The position numbers and the translations under genes were made by a program. Below are positions 27,407 to 35,772 of a stretch of DNA of 64,000 nucleotides, in pieces (within the stretch, counting starts at the first letter, position 1; each line of letters begins with the position of its first letter). The DNA comes from UMGS172 sp045578845. Lineage in GTDB: Bacteria; Bacillota; Clostridia; Oscillospirales; Acutalibacteraceae. The stretch covers positions 44,134 to 108,133 of the forward strand of contig JAZNLA010000061.1 in NCBI GenBank assembly GCA_045578845.1. Reading direction: 5' to 3'. The notes under the pieces were generated by a model. It was not told the origin of the DNA and did no database searches. It saw only the letters and a program-made list of their open reading frames with translations.

Positions 27407-28247
27407 ACTTATTAACGGCAAAGAAATTTCCGCTTTTGTAAAATCAAGAATTGCCGGCGAAGTGGCAGAACTTAAAATTCAAGGCACAACCCCCGGTCTT
27501 GCCGTTATAATTGTAGGCGAGGACCCCGCGTCAAAGGTTTATGTAGGCTCTAAAGAAAGGGCATGTATTGAACTCGGTATGTATTCTGAAAAGTATGAAC
27601 TGCCCGAAACTACCACCGAAAACGAACTTTTAGATCTTATAAACAAATTAAATAAAGACGATAAAATACACGGCATTTTGTGTCAGTTGCCGTTGCCGAA
27701 AGGTCTTGACGAAAAGGCGGTAATAAACGCGATTGACCCTAAAAAAGATGTCGATGCCTTTCACCCCGTAAACGTCGGAAAAATTATGATTGGCGACTAT
27801 GACTTTTTACCATGCACCCCTGCGGGCGTAATGGAAATGCTTAAATATGAAGGCATAGAGATAGAGGGTAAACACTGTGTTGTGATAGGCAGAAGCAACA
27901 TAGTCGGCAAACCTATGGCAATGCTGACCCTACATGCCAATGCAACCGTAACCATATGCCATTCGAGAACGAAAAATTTAAAAGAACTCTGCAAGCAGGC
28001 AGATATTTTGATAGCCGCAGTCGGCAGAGCGAAGTTTGTAACACCCGATATGGTTAAAGAAGGTGCCGTTGTGATTGACGTCGGTATGAACAGACCTTCC
28101 TGCGGTAAACTTTGCGGAGATGTCGATTTTGAAAAGGTCGAACCTATTTGCTCGGCGATAACCCCCGTACCCGGCGGTGTAGGACCTATGACTATAGCAA
28201 TGCTCATGCAAAACACGTTGACCGCCGCAAAGCGTTTTGCAAAATAA
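27399..28247 (+). CDS. folD: Methylenetetrahydrofolate dehydrogenase/cyclohydrolase
   Basis: FolD interconverts 5,10-methylene-THF, methenyl-THF and 10-formyl-THF with NADP. The start is set at 27399 (MAKLINGKEISA) because GAGGAAG precedes it and the homology begins there; the frame is open further upstream but that part only shadows lgt. The 282-aa protein has VGEDPASKVYVGSKERACIE (catalytic Lys), QLPLPKGLDEK, and the Rossmann motif VIGRSNIVGKPMA. Confidence 0.96.
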   Translation: MAKLINGKEISAFVKSRIAGEVAELKIQGTTPGLAVIIVGEDPASKVYVGSKERACIELGMYSEKYELPETTTENELLDLINKLNKDDKIHGILCQLPLPKGLDEKAVINAIDPKKDVDAFHPVNVGKIMIGDYDFLPCTPAGVMEMLKYEGIEIEGKHCVVIGRSNIVGKPMAMLTLHANATVTICHSRTKNLKELCKQADILIAAVGRAKFVTPDMVKEGAVVIDVGMNRPSCGKLCGDVDFEKVEPICSAITPVPGGVGPMTIAMLMQNTLTAAKRFAK

Positions 28248-28277
28248 TAAAAAGAAAAACTAAAAGGAGGTAAAACG

Positions 28278-28952
28278 GTGAAAAAAATATTTGTTGTTTT
28301 ATTGTCTTTGCTTATCGTTATATTTGCCGTTTTACCTGCAGGTGCAGTCACAACAAGTTATACCGCAGAGGATATAACCTTTTCGCTTTCCGACGGTTAT
28401 ACTGTTTATACCAAAGAAGATTTGGCACCCGGCTCAGAAGTAGAGGGACTTTTGTTTTTTGCAGTGTCGGGTGACGGCAAACACAGTATACAGGCAAGAC
28501 GTACCCAAACCGAATTTTCAAAGCAAATTGGCACATTTTCGGGACTCGATAGTGAAATGATAAAACCTATAGGCGAAAAAATCTTCGCCGAAGGTTTTGA
28601 AACGGTGCAGATTTCCTCAGGTGTATATTTAAAATCCATAACTGCCGAGGGAAACGGTTATACTGCCGTTTATGTTACCGCAAGAAAAGGCAAACTCTAC
28701 ACCTTTACCTATTTCGGCTCGGACCCCACCAAAGCAGGTGAATTTTTGTCAACTGTAACACTGCCTAAAGATAAAGAACGGTCCGGCATGTGGGTTTATA
28801 CCGTAATAATAATTTCGGTCTTTATCCTTTTTGATGTAGCATTTATTGTGGTGCTTGTGTTATCTTTCATAAGGGATTACCGCCGCCGCAAAATGGAACG
28901 TGACCGCAATATTGTAAGTCAGTACATTAAAATCAAAAGAAGAAAATATTAA
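28278..28952 (+). CDS. Small exported protein with C-terminal membrane anchor, unknown function
   Basis: I do not recognise this 224-aa protein. It starts with GTG behind a strong AAAAGGAGG site, has a signal peptide (1 to about 25, ending in AGA), an extracytoplasmic domain of about 150 residues rich in beta-type sequence, one membrane helix (about 177-200) and a short, very basic cytoplasmic tail with RRRKMERDR and KRRK. The layout suggests a surface domain tethered with an inside tail that could bind acidic partners or RNA. It is followed by a strong terminator. Confidence 0.75.
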   Translation: MKKIFVVLLSLLIVIFAVLPAGAVTTSYTAEDITFSLSDGYTVYTKEDLAPGSEVEGLLFFAVSGDGKHSIQARRTQTEFSKQIGTFSGLDSEMIKPIGEKIFAEGFETVQISSGVYLKSITAEGNGYTAVYVTARKGKLYTFTYFGSDPTKAGEFLSTVTLPKDKERSGMWVYTVIIISVFILFDVAFIVVLVLSFIRDYRRRKMERDRNIVSQYIKIKRRKY

Positions 28953-28986
28953 AAAACGCCGAAGTTTTAAAACTTCGGCGTTTTTG
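28951..28986. terminator. Bidirectional terminator between convergent genes
   Basis: A perfect stem (AAAAACGCCGAAGTTT with its complement AAACTTCGGCGTTTTT) and a minimal loop is flanked by A-run and T-run, so it works for the plus gene ending at 28952 and the minus operon ending at 28991. Confidence 0.92.
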
Positions 28987-28990
28987 AAAT

Positions 28991-30382
28991 TTAAAACAGT
29001 TTATCGGGATTGAGAATGTTTTTGGGGTCGAAAGCCTGTTTGATTTTTTTCATAAGTTCAATCTGTGTATCGCCCAAACTTTCCTTAAGATAGGATTTTT
29101 TTGCAAAACCTATACCGTGCTCGCCTGAAACTTGACCGCCCATTTCGATGGCTTTTTTATACATTTTATCAAAACATAAAAGCAGTTTTTCATGCCACTT
29201 GTGGTCGCTCAGCCCGTCGCGGCAGATGTAAATGTGCAGGTTTCCGTCACCCGCGTGGCCGAAACTTGGTATTCTTACACCGATTTCATCCGACAGCAAA
29301 TGGGTGTATTTTATAAAATCGGCAATTCGGTTACGGGGTACTACAACGTCGCACTCGTCCATTTCGTCGGTCGAAGCCTTTATTGCCTCTAAAAAAGCAC
29401 CTCTTGCGGTCCACACCGATTTTTTGCGTTCGTCGGTATCTATAAAATAGGCATCAAACGCACCGTTTTCTATACAAATATCGGCGGCAACGGGGTAGTT
29501 GCGTTTAATTTCATCGTCGTTACAGCCGTCGAAGGTTAAAAGCAGGTATGCTTCGTGGTTTGTGTCGGGGAATTTTTTAGAAAGATAATTTTCGGCAAAA
29601 AGAATGGTGTCACGCGACATATATTCGATAGCCGTCGGGTTGGTGTTGGATTTTACAATAAGCGGAACGGTGTCCAAAGCCTGCTCCATAGTATCAAACG
29701 GAACTAATAAACTTACCGATTTAATGGGTTTCGGGATAAGTTTCAAAACCGCTTGGGTGATAATACCGAGCGTACCTTCCGAGCCTACAAAAAGGTTTAA
29801 AAGGCTGTATCCCGAACTGTTTTTAACAACTTTGCCGCCTAATGTTAACACTTCGCCGTCGGCTAAAACAACGGTCAGTTCGCGGACATAGTCCCTCGTT
29901 ACGCCGTAGCGTACCGCACGCATACCGCCTGCGTTGGTCGAAATATTACCGCCTATTGTGGCGGATTTTTCACCGGGGTCGGGCGGATAAAAAAGGTCCA
30001 TCTCTTCGACATAAGACGACAGTTCCATAAGCAAAACACCCGGCTCTACCGTTACGGTTAAATTTTCGGTGTCAACCTCTAAAATACTGTTCATACGTGA
30101 GGTGCACAGCATAATACCGCCCTTTACCGCAACCGCCGCACCGACAAGACCTGTGCCGCTGCCTCTCGCTGTAACGGGAATGTTTTGTTCGTAGGCGTAC
30201 TTCATAATGCTTGCGGTTTCTTTGGTCGATTTAACAAAAATCAATACTTCGGGAGGGTTTTCGGTGCCGCTCAGTTCGTCGTGCGAATAGTCGGCGTTTA
30301 TATCGTCGCCTATAAAAATTCGGTCGGCAGGGACAATGCTTTTTAAAACCTCTATATCTTGGACGGTTATTTTTTTATACAT
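28991..30382 (-). CDS. lctD: FAD-linked 2-hydroxyacid (lactate) dehydrogenase, LctD/GlcD type
   Basis: A 463-aa flavoprotein oxidising a 2-hydroxyacid, most likely lactate, and passing electrons to EtfAB. It has the FAD_binding_4 domain with ARGSGTGLVGAAV near 78 and PGEKSATIGGNISTNAGGMRAVRYG near 135, and the FAD-oxidase C-terminal domain with SFGHAGDGNLH and GGQVSGEHGIG. The gene order etfB-etfA-dehydrogenase equals lctBCD of acetogens, where the complex uses reduced ferredoxin to drive lactate oxidation with NAD. Glycolate or 2-hydroxyglutarate remain possible substrates. It overlaps etfA by eight bases. Confidence 0.85.
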   Translation of the reverse strand: MYKKITVQDIEVLKSIVPADRIFIGDDINADYSHDELSGTENPPEVLIFVKSTKETASIMKYAYEQNIPVTARGSGTGLVGAAVAVKGGIMLCTSRMNSILEVDTENLTVTVEPGVLLMELSSYVEEMDLFYPPDPGEKSATIGGNISTNAGGMRAVRYGVTRDYVRELTVVLADGEVLTLGGKVVKNSSGYSLLNLFVGSEGTLGIITQAVLKLIPKPIKSVSLLVPFDTMEQALDTVPLIVKSNTNPTAIEYMSRDTILFAENYLSKKFPDTNHEAYLLLTFDGCNDDEIKRNYPVAADICIENGAFDAYFIDTDERKKSVWTARGAFLEAIKASTDEMDECDVVVPRNRIADFIKYTHLLSDEIGVRIPSFGHAGDGNLHIYICRDGLSDHKWHEKLLLCFDKMYKKAIEMGGQVSGEHGIGFAKKSYLKESLGDTQIELMKKIKQAFDPKNILNPDKLF

Positions 30383-31574
30383 TTTTGCCTGCCTCCTTTA
30401 TCATTACACTTAGTTCATCTAAAACTTCGTACATATCGCCGACAACACAGTAGTGTGCAACGTCAAAAACCGGTACATTTGGGTCAGAGTTTACAGCAAT
30501 TATGCACTCGGCACCCTTCATGCCTGCGGCAAACTGTACCGCACCCGATATACCTAAGGTTATTATAAGTTTCGGTGCAACCGTTTTACCGCTGAGGCCT
30601 ATTTGCCTTGTGGACTCTAAAGTGCCGTTTTCGGCAAGCGGCCGTGAACAGGCAAGTTCGGCACCGATGCTGTCGGCAAAGGCTTTGATTTTCATAAGGT
30701 CGTCTTTGTTTTTAAGTCCTCTGCCTACCGCAACCAAAATTTCCGCTTCCGAAATGTCGGTTGCTTTTGGGGCACGTATAGAAGATTTAACGGTTATGCG
30801 GTTGTCAAGCCATTGCTCGCTAACGTCCATATATTCGACTGTGCCCAAAGGATTTTGAATTTCCTTAGGTGCGGTGAATACCTTGTACCGCACAGTGCAA
30901 AACTGAGGTCTTGTGTTCGGGCAAAGAATTCTCGCCATAATATTTCCGCCGAAAGCAGGGCGGATTTGTACTAAATCGGTGTTGTCTTTAATTTCAAGAG
31001 CCGTACAGTCGGCAGTAAGTCCCGTCTTAAAACGGCAGGCAATACGGGGTGCCAAACTTCTGCCTATGTTGGTAGCACCGACCAATACCGCTGACGGTTT
31101 TATTCGGTTTATAAAATCTTCAAAAGCGTTGGCGTATGTAGTGGCGGAAAAGTGTTTGAAAATGGGTGATGAATATACGAACACCTTGTCGGCACCGCTT
31201 TTTATAAGGCTTTCGGAATATCCGTTGTCGCCGTCGCATAAAACAACGGCGTAAACGGGCTGGTTGGTTTTTTTTGCCAATTCTTTCGCCTTGCCCAAAA
31301 GTTCAAACCCAACGGGGTGTACCTTGCCGTTGCTAATACCGGCAAAAACGGTGATACCCTGCCAAGCCGATTTGTCTATAGCGGGCTTTTCTTCGTTTTC
31401 AATATATTCAACTGCACCTATAGGGCCTTTTTTAACGCACAGTTTACACATTTTGCAGGCAGAATTTATATTAAGTTTTCCGTCATAGGAAATAGCCGAA
31501 AACGGACACAAATTTATAAGTTTATCTGCGATTTCTTTGGTTATCTTTTCTTGGTTTATTTTGAGTTCGGGCAT
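30375..31574 (-). CDS. etfA: Electron transfer flavoprotein alpha subunit with N-terminal iron-sulfur domain
   Basis: A 399-aa EtfA whose first 55 residues form a small ferredoxin-like domain with four cysteines (23, 40, 43, 46; LCPFSAI and CKMCKLC), enough for one [4Fe-4S] cluster. Then comes the EtfA N-domain and the FAD-binding C-domain with GGRGLKNKDDL-like GRGLKNKDD and LSGKTVAPKLIITLGISGAVQF. This layout is typical of EtfA in electron-bifurcating complexes linked to ferredoxin. The ATG at 31574 is chosen, seven bases after AAGGGGTGG; a GTG at 31583 would overlap that site. Confidence 0.93.
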   Translation of the reverse strand: MPELKINQEKITKEIADKLINLCPFSAISYDGKLNINSACKMCKLCVKKGPIGAVEYIENEEKPAIDKSAWQGITVFAGISNGKVHPVGFELLGKAKELAKKTNQPVYAVVLCDGDNGYSESLIKSGADKVFVYSSPIFKHFSATTYANAFEDFINRIKPSAVLVGATNIGRSLAPRIACRFKTGLTADCTALEIKDNTDLVQIRPAFGGNIMARILCPNTRPQFCTVRYKVFTAPKEIQNPLGTVEYMDVSEQWLDNRITVKSSIRAPKATDISEAEILVAVGRGLKNKDDLMKIKAFADSIGAELACSRPLAENGTLESTRQIGLSGKTVAPKLIITLGISGAVQFAAGMKGAECIIAVNSDPNVPVFDVAHYCVVGDMYEVLDELSVMIKEAGKNV

Positions 31575-31587
31575 ATTTACCACCCCT

Positions 31588-32379
31588 TTATATAAATTTT
31601 TTGTCTTTTAGTACGCTGAAAATCCCTTCGGCCAAGGTTTTGCTGTCACCGGTGAGCGTTATGTGGGAAACATTTTTTTCAGGCGGGAAAATCTTTTCAA
31701 CCTGTGTCGGCGAGCCCGAAAGACCGTAATTTTTTTCGTCTTGGTCCGCAAAATCGGAAAGGGATAAAACGGTTATGCCGTCTTCACGTTTGTCGGCGGT
31801 GAGTTTGCGTTTATACGACGGTAAGCGGGGTGTATTGATATCACTGTCGGTACAAATAAGGCACGGGAAGGTCATGTTAGCATCCATAACCGTACTGCCT
31901 AAAGCACAGGTGAACTCTATGCTGTCACCCTTCTTTTCACAGTTTGTAACATTGGAATAATGAGGAATACCCAAAAATTCCGCCATTTCCGCTCCTACTT
32001 GGGCGGTGTCGCCGTCGGTGGTCTGTTTTCCGCAGATTATAAGGTCGTATTCGCCAAGTGATTTTATTGCCGAAGACAAAGTATATGATGTTGCCAAAAC
32101 ATCGGCACCTGCAAACTTGCGGTCGCTTATAAGTACGCCTCTGTCGGCACCCATGTAAAGTGCTTCTCGAAGTATTGTCGTTGCGGCGTTAGGTCCCATG
32201 GAAACCGCGGTTACGGTGCCTCCGTATTTATCCTTTAAATAAAGGGCGGTTTCGACCGCAAAAAGGTCATAAGGATTCATTTTACTGTCAACACCGTTTC
32301 TTATCAGTACACCTGTTATGGGGTCGACCTTGACCTTGGAACTTGCGGGCACTTGTTTTATACATACAATAATATTCAT
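31588..32379 (-). CDS. etfB: Electron transfer flavoprotein beta subunit
   Basis: A 263-aa EtfB, first gene of the operon. It has the N-terminal IVCIKQVPASSKVKVDP and the MNPYDLFAVETAL segment, and the GADRGVLISDRKFAGADVLATSY and GKQTTDGDTAQVGAEMAEFLG blocks typical of the subunit that carries the bifurcating FAD. An AAGAGGTG site is six bases before the ATG. Together with etfA and lctD it would form a heterotrimer linking lactate oxidation to NAD and ferredoxin. Confidence 0.95.
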   Translation of the reverse strand: MNIIVCIKQVPASSKVKVDPITGVLIRNGVDSKMNPYDLFAVETALYLKDKYGGTVTAVSMGPNAATTILREALYMGADRGVLISDRKFAGADVLATSYTLSSAIKSLGEYDLIICGKQTTDGDTAQVGAEMAEFLGIPHYSNVTNCEKKGDSIEFTCALGSTVMDANMTFPCLICTDSDINTPRLPSYKRKLTADKREDGITVLSLSDFADQDEKNYGLSGSPTQVEKIFPPEKNVSHITLTGDSKTLAEGIFSVLKDKKFI

Positions 32380-32621
32380 ACAGCACCTCTTGAATTTGTA
32401 TTTTATCTATAAAATAAATTTAACACATTAAAGCGAGGATTACAACAATAATTAAAACTTTAACAAACTTTTTAAAGAGTTTTTCGGCATTTTCATGGCA
32501 ATTTAACCAAAATGCCGTTTTAAAGGGCGAGATATTATGTCACCTTAACCCTTGACGCGAAACGAAAAAAATATTAAAATATCATGTACAAATTGGGGAC
32601 ATAGCCTGTGATTTTGCTTTT
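32380..32621. other. Divergent intergenic region between etfB and argC
   Basis: AT-rich, no gene seen. Promoters for both directions must lie here; the argC promoter is clear (32677-32704) but I could not place a convincing one for etfB. Nothing else recognisable. Confidence 0.5.
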
Positions 32622-32661
32622 AAATTTGAATAATATTCAAATTTTGTGAAAAATATGCAAA
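32622..32661 (+). promoter_or_regulatory. Two ArgR-box-like operators upstream of argC
   Basis: A perfect palindrome with arms AAATTTGAAT (32622-32631) and ATTCAAATTT (32635-32644) around AAT contains the TTGAAT/ATTCAA core of ARG boxes. Directly downstream TGTGAAAAATATGCAA (32645-32660) resembles the Bacillus ArgR/AhrC box. The element TATGCAAAA then recurs at about 32664 and inside the promoter spacer (32685). Arginine-dependent repression by ArgR is the natural reading, but the regulator is not in the window. Confidence 0.65.
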
Positions 32662-32676
32662 ATTATGCAAAAATAC

Positions 32677-32704
32677 TTGACTTTATGCAAAATAAGTGTA
32701 TAAT
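32677..32704 (+). promoter_or_regulatory. Sigma-A promoter of the arginine operon
   Basis: TTGACT (32677-32682) and a perfect TATAAT (32699-32704) with a 16-base spacer. A TATGCAAAA copy lies in the spacer, so ArgR bound there would block polymerase. Confidence 0.8.
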
Positions 32705-32737
32705 TATAAAATCTCATAAACAGAGGAAGTAGTTTTA

Positions 32738-33670
32738 ATGGTTAAGGTATTCATTGACGGCCGGGAAGGTACTACAGGTCTTAGAATAATTGAGCGTTTA
32801 AATAAACGCAGTGATATTGAACTTATGCTTATAGATGAGGCTTTGCGTAAAGACCCTGCCGAGCGAAAGAAGTATCTTAACTCATGCGATATTGCCTTTC
32901 TTTGCCTGCCCGATAAGGCGGCAATAGAGGCGGTAAGTATGGTAGAAAACGAAAATGTTAAAATTATTGACACTTCGACTGCACACCGCATAAGTCCTGA
33001 TTGGGTGTACGGTTTTCCCGAACTGAAAAGTAGTATTAAAGATGCCCTTCCCACCGCCAAAAGGGTAGCGGTGCCGGGTTGTCACGCAAGCGGTTTTAAT
33101 GCGTTGGTATCCCCTTTAACCGAAGCGGGAATTTTGAGCAGGGAAATGGGTGTTACCTGTTTTTCAATTACGGGTTATTCGGGCGGCGGCAAAAAAATGA
33201 TTGCCGAATATGAGTCGGACAAGCCTGCCGAATATCTGTCACCGAGAATTTACGCTTTAGGGCAGGAACATAAACATCTGCCCGAAATGGCGGCGGTTTC
33301 GGGTCTTAAAACTTTGCCGATTTTCACACCCATTGTAGATGACTATTACAGCGGTATGTTAGTGTCGGTGCCGTTTTTTGCAAGCGATATAAAGGGCGGT
33401 ATCGAGGCGGTAAAAAAGGTATACATTGATAAATATAAAAACACAAAGTTTATTGACGTTTCGGATATAAACACCGAAAACGCAGGTGCCATGCTCGGTG
33501 CGAACAATATGTCGTTTAAAGATTCTATGCAGATTTTTGTTACCGGTAACGCCGAAAGATTTTGCTGTCACGCAAGGTTTGACAATCTCGGCAAAGGTGC
33601 GTCGGGTGCAGCGGTACAGTGTATGAATATAATGTTGGGAATAGACGAAACAACAGGGCTTGACCTGTAA
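32738..33670 (+). CDS. argC: N-acetyl-gamma-glutamyl-phosphate reductase, short (type 2) form
   Basis: ArgC reduces N-acetylglutamyl phosphate to the semialdehyde with NADPH, third step of arginine synthesis. At 310 aa it is the short type, recognised by GREGTTGLRI at 8-17 and by FLCLPDKA; the catalytic cysteine is in PGCHASGF (about Cys114). The long type of about 345 aa is more usual in Bacillus. First gene of argCJBDF; AGAGGAAG precedes the start. Confidence 0.94.
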   Translation: MVKVFIDGREGTTGLRIIERLNKRSDIELMLIDEALRKDPAERKKYLNSCDIAFLCLPDKAAIEAVSMVENENVKIIDTSTAHRISPDWVYGFPELKSSIKDALPTAKRVAVPGCHASGFNALVSPLTEAGILSREMGVTCFSITGYSGGGKKMIAEYESDKPAEYLSPRIYALGQEHKHLPEMAAVSGLKTLPIFTPIVDDYYSGMLVSVPFFASDIKGGIEAVKKVYIDKYKNTKFIDVSDINTENAGAMLGANNMSFKDSMQIFVTGNAERFCCHARFDNLGKGASGAAVQCMNIMLGIDETTGLDL

Positions 33671-33683
33671 GGAGATATAGAAA

Positions 33684-34901
33684 ATGGAAAATGTAAAGGG
33701 CGGAATATGTGCCGCCAAAGGGTTTAAAGCAGCAGGTGTCCACTGCGGAATAAGAAAGAATAAGTCAAAGAGAGATTTGGCACTTATAATCAGTGAGAAA
33801 AGGGCCGCCGTCGCAGCGGTTTATACAACTAATCTTGTAAAAGGTGCACCTATTTTCGTCACCAAGAAAAATATTGCCGACGGCTATGCTTCGGCGGTTA
33901 TCTGCAACAGCGGTAATGCCAACACCTGCAACGCTAACGGTGTTGATATTGCCGAGCAGATGTGTATGCTGACCGAACAGTATACAGGTGTTTCGCAAAA
34001 AGATGTTATAGTAGCCTCGACCGGTGTTATCGGTCAACCGCTCGACATTACCCCGATAGCAAACGGCATGGAGTCGCTTGTATCGTCGCTGTCCGAAGAC
34101 GGAAGCGAGGCTGCCGCCGAAGGCATTATGACCACCGATACAAAGTTAAAAGAGATTGCAGTGACCTTTAATGCGGGCGGTAAGGTTTGTACCATAGGCG
34201 GTATTGCCAAGGGCTCTGGTATGATTCACCCCAACATGGCTACCATGCTTGTGTTTTTAACTTCCGACGTTGCCATTGCCCCCGAACTTTTACAAAAAGC
34301 ACTGTCCGAAGATGTTAAAGATTCCTTTAATATGGTAAGCGTTGATGGTGATACTTCAACCAACGATATGTGTTGCATTATGGCAAACGGAATGGCTGAA
34401 AATGAAATTATTTCGAGTGAAAAAAGCCCGGATTTTGCCGAGTTTAAAAAGGCACTTTTTGCCGTTACTTCCTATCTTTGCCGCAGCATTGCCGCTGATG
34501 GCGAGGGTGCAACAAAACTTATTGAGGTCAAGGTGTCAAATGCCGACAGCGTTGCAACTGCCAAAACGGTTGCGAAATCGGTTGCCTGTTCTTCCCTTCT
34601 CAAAGCCGCACTTTTCGGTGCCGACGCCAACTGGGGCAGAGTGCTCTGTGCCATAGGCTACAGCGGTGCCGCTTTAGACATCGAAAAGGTCGATGTTAAA
34701 TTCGCTTCGAAAAAAGGCGAAATTGCAGTTTGCAAAAACGGTGCAGGTGTAGATTTCAGCGAAGAAAAAGCGAAAGAAATTTTGCTCGAAAGCGAAATTT
34801 TTGTCTTGATAGACCTTAACAGCGGTGACGTTTCGGCTACTGCTTGGGGTTGCGACTTGACATATGATTATGTAAAAATAAACGGTGACTACCGTACTTA
34901 A
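33684..34901 (+). CDS. argJ: Bifunctional ornithine acetyltransferase/N-acetylglutamate synthase
   Basis: ArgJ moves the acetyl group from N-acetylornithine to glutamate (and may use acetyl-CoA), making the pathway cyclic. The 405-aa precursor should cut itself between Ala186 and Thr187 in HPNMATMLVF, the family's autoprocessing site, to give alpha and beta chains. KGSGMIHPNM and the GDTSTNDMC motif are also seen. Its presence explains why no argE-type deacetylase is in the operon. Confidence 0.96.
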   Translation: MENVKGGICAAKGFKAAGVHCGIRKNKSKRDLALIISEKRAAVAAVYTTNLVKGAPIFVTKKNIADGYASAVICNSGNANTCNANGVDIAEQMCMLTEQYTGVSQKDVIVASTGVIGQPLDITPIANGMESLVSSLSEDGSEAAAEGIMTTDTKLKEIAVTFNAGGKVCTIGGIAKGSGMIHPNMATMLVFLTSDVAIAPELLQKALSEDVKDSFNMVSVDGDTSTNDMCCIMANGMAENEIISSEKSPDFAEFKKALFAVTSYLCRSIAADGEGATKLIEVKVSNADSVATAKTVAKSVACSSLLKAALFGADANWGRVLCAIGYSGAALDIEKVDVKFASKKGEIAVCKNGAGVDFSEEKAKEILLESEIFVLIDLNSGDVSATAWGCDLTYDYVKINGDYRT

Positions 34902-34913
34902 AAGAGGTAAACA

Positions 34914-35768
34914 ATGGATATCACAAACGCACAGAGAGCCCAAGTGCTGACCGAGGCACTGCCTTATATTCAAAGATATTCGGGTAAAATCGTCGTCATA
35001 AAATACGGCGGCAACGCCATGATAAACGGCGAACTCAAATCAGCGGTCATGCACGATATTGTTCTGCTTTCGCTTATTGGTGTAAAGGTCGTTTTGGTAC
35101 ACGGTGGCGGCCCCGAAATTTCGGGCATGTTAAAGAAAATCGGCAAAGAGTCGGTCTTTGTTGACGGGCTGAGAGTGACCGATAAAGAAACGGCCGAAAT
35201 AGCACAAATGGTGCTTGCGGGCAAGACAAATAAAGACCTTGTAAATCTTCTTCAAATCACAGGCGGTAAAGCCATAGGTCTTTGCGGTCTTGACGGACAC
35301 ATGATAGAGGCAAAGGTCCTTGACGAGAGATTGGGTTATGTCGGCGAGATTACGAATATTGATACCACACCTATTTTAGACCTGCTCGAAAAGGGATATA
35401 TCCCCGTAATTTCTACCGTGGGTTGTGACAGCGAAGGCAATGTTTATAATATAAATGCCGATACTGCCGCCGCCGAGATTGCAGGTAAACTCGGTGCCGA
35501 AAGTTTCGTTTCCATGACCGATATTTCGGGATTGTTACGCGATAAAGACGACCCCGAGTCGCTTATCAGAAAAATCAACGTCAGCGAGGCAACTTTGCTT
35601 ATACGCAACGGTGTTATCGCAGGCGGTATGATACCCAAGGTTGAATGTTGCATTGAGGCTATTCGCCGCGGCGTCGAGAAGGTATTTATTATTGACGGCA
35701 GAATTCCTCACGCAATTTTGATTGAAACCCTTACCGACGAAGGTATCGGTACTATGTTTGTAGGATAA
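34914..35768 (+). CDS. argB: Acetylglutamate kinase
   Basis: ArgB phosphorylates N-acetylglutamate, the step usually inhibited by arginine in cyclic pathways. The 284-aa protein has the amino-acid kinase elements KYGGNAM near 30, VHGGGPEISGML near 65, and the C-terminal IAGGMIPKVECCIEAIRRGV. An N-terminal helix before the kinase core (residues 1-20) is the kind found in arginine-sensitive hexameric enzymes. Four bases separate it from argD. Confidence 0.96.
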   Translation: MDITNAQRAQVLTEALPYIQRYSGKIVVIKYGGNAMINGELKSAVMHDIVLLSLIGVKVVLVHGGGPEISGMLKKIGKESVFVDGLRVTDKETAEIAQMVLAGKTNKDLVNLLQITGGKAIGLCGLDGHMIEAKVLDERLGYVGEITNIDTTPILDLLEKGYIPVISTVGCDSEGNVYNINADTAAAEIAGKLGAESFVSMTDISGLLRDKDDPESLIRKINVSEATLLIRNGVIAGGMIPKVECCIEAIRRGVEKVFIIDGRIPHAILIETLTDEGIGTMFVG

Positions 35769-35772
35769 AAAT

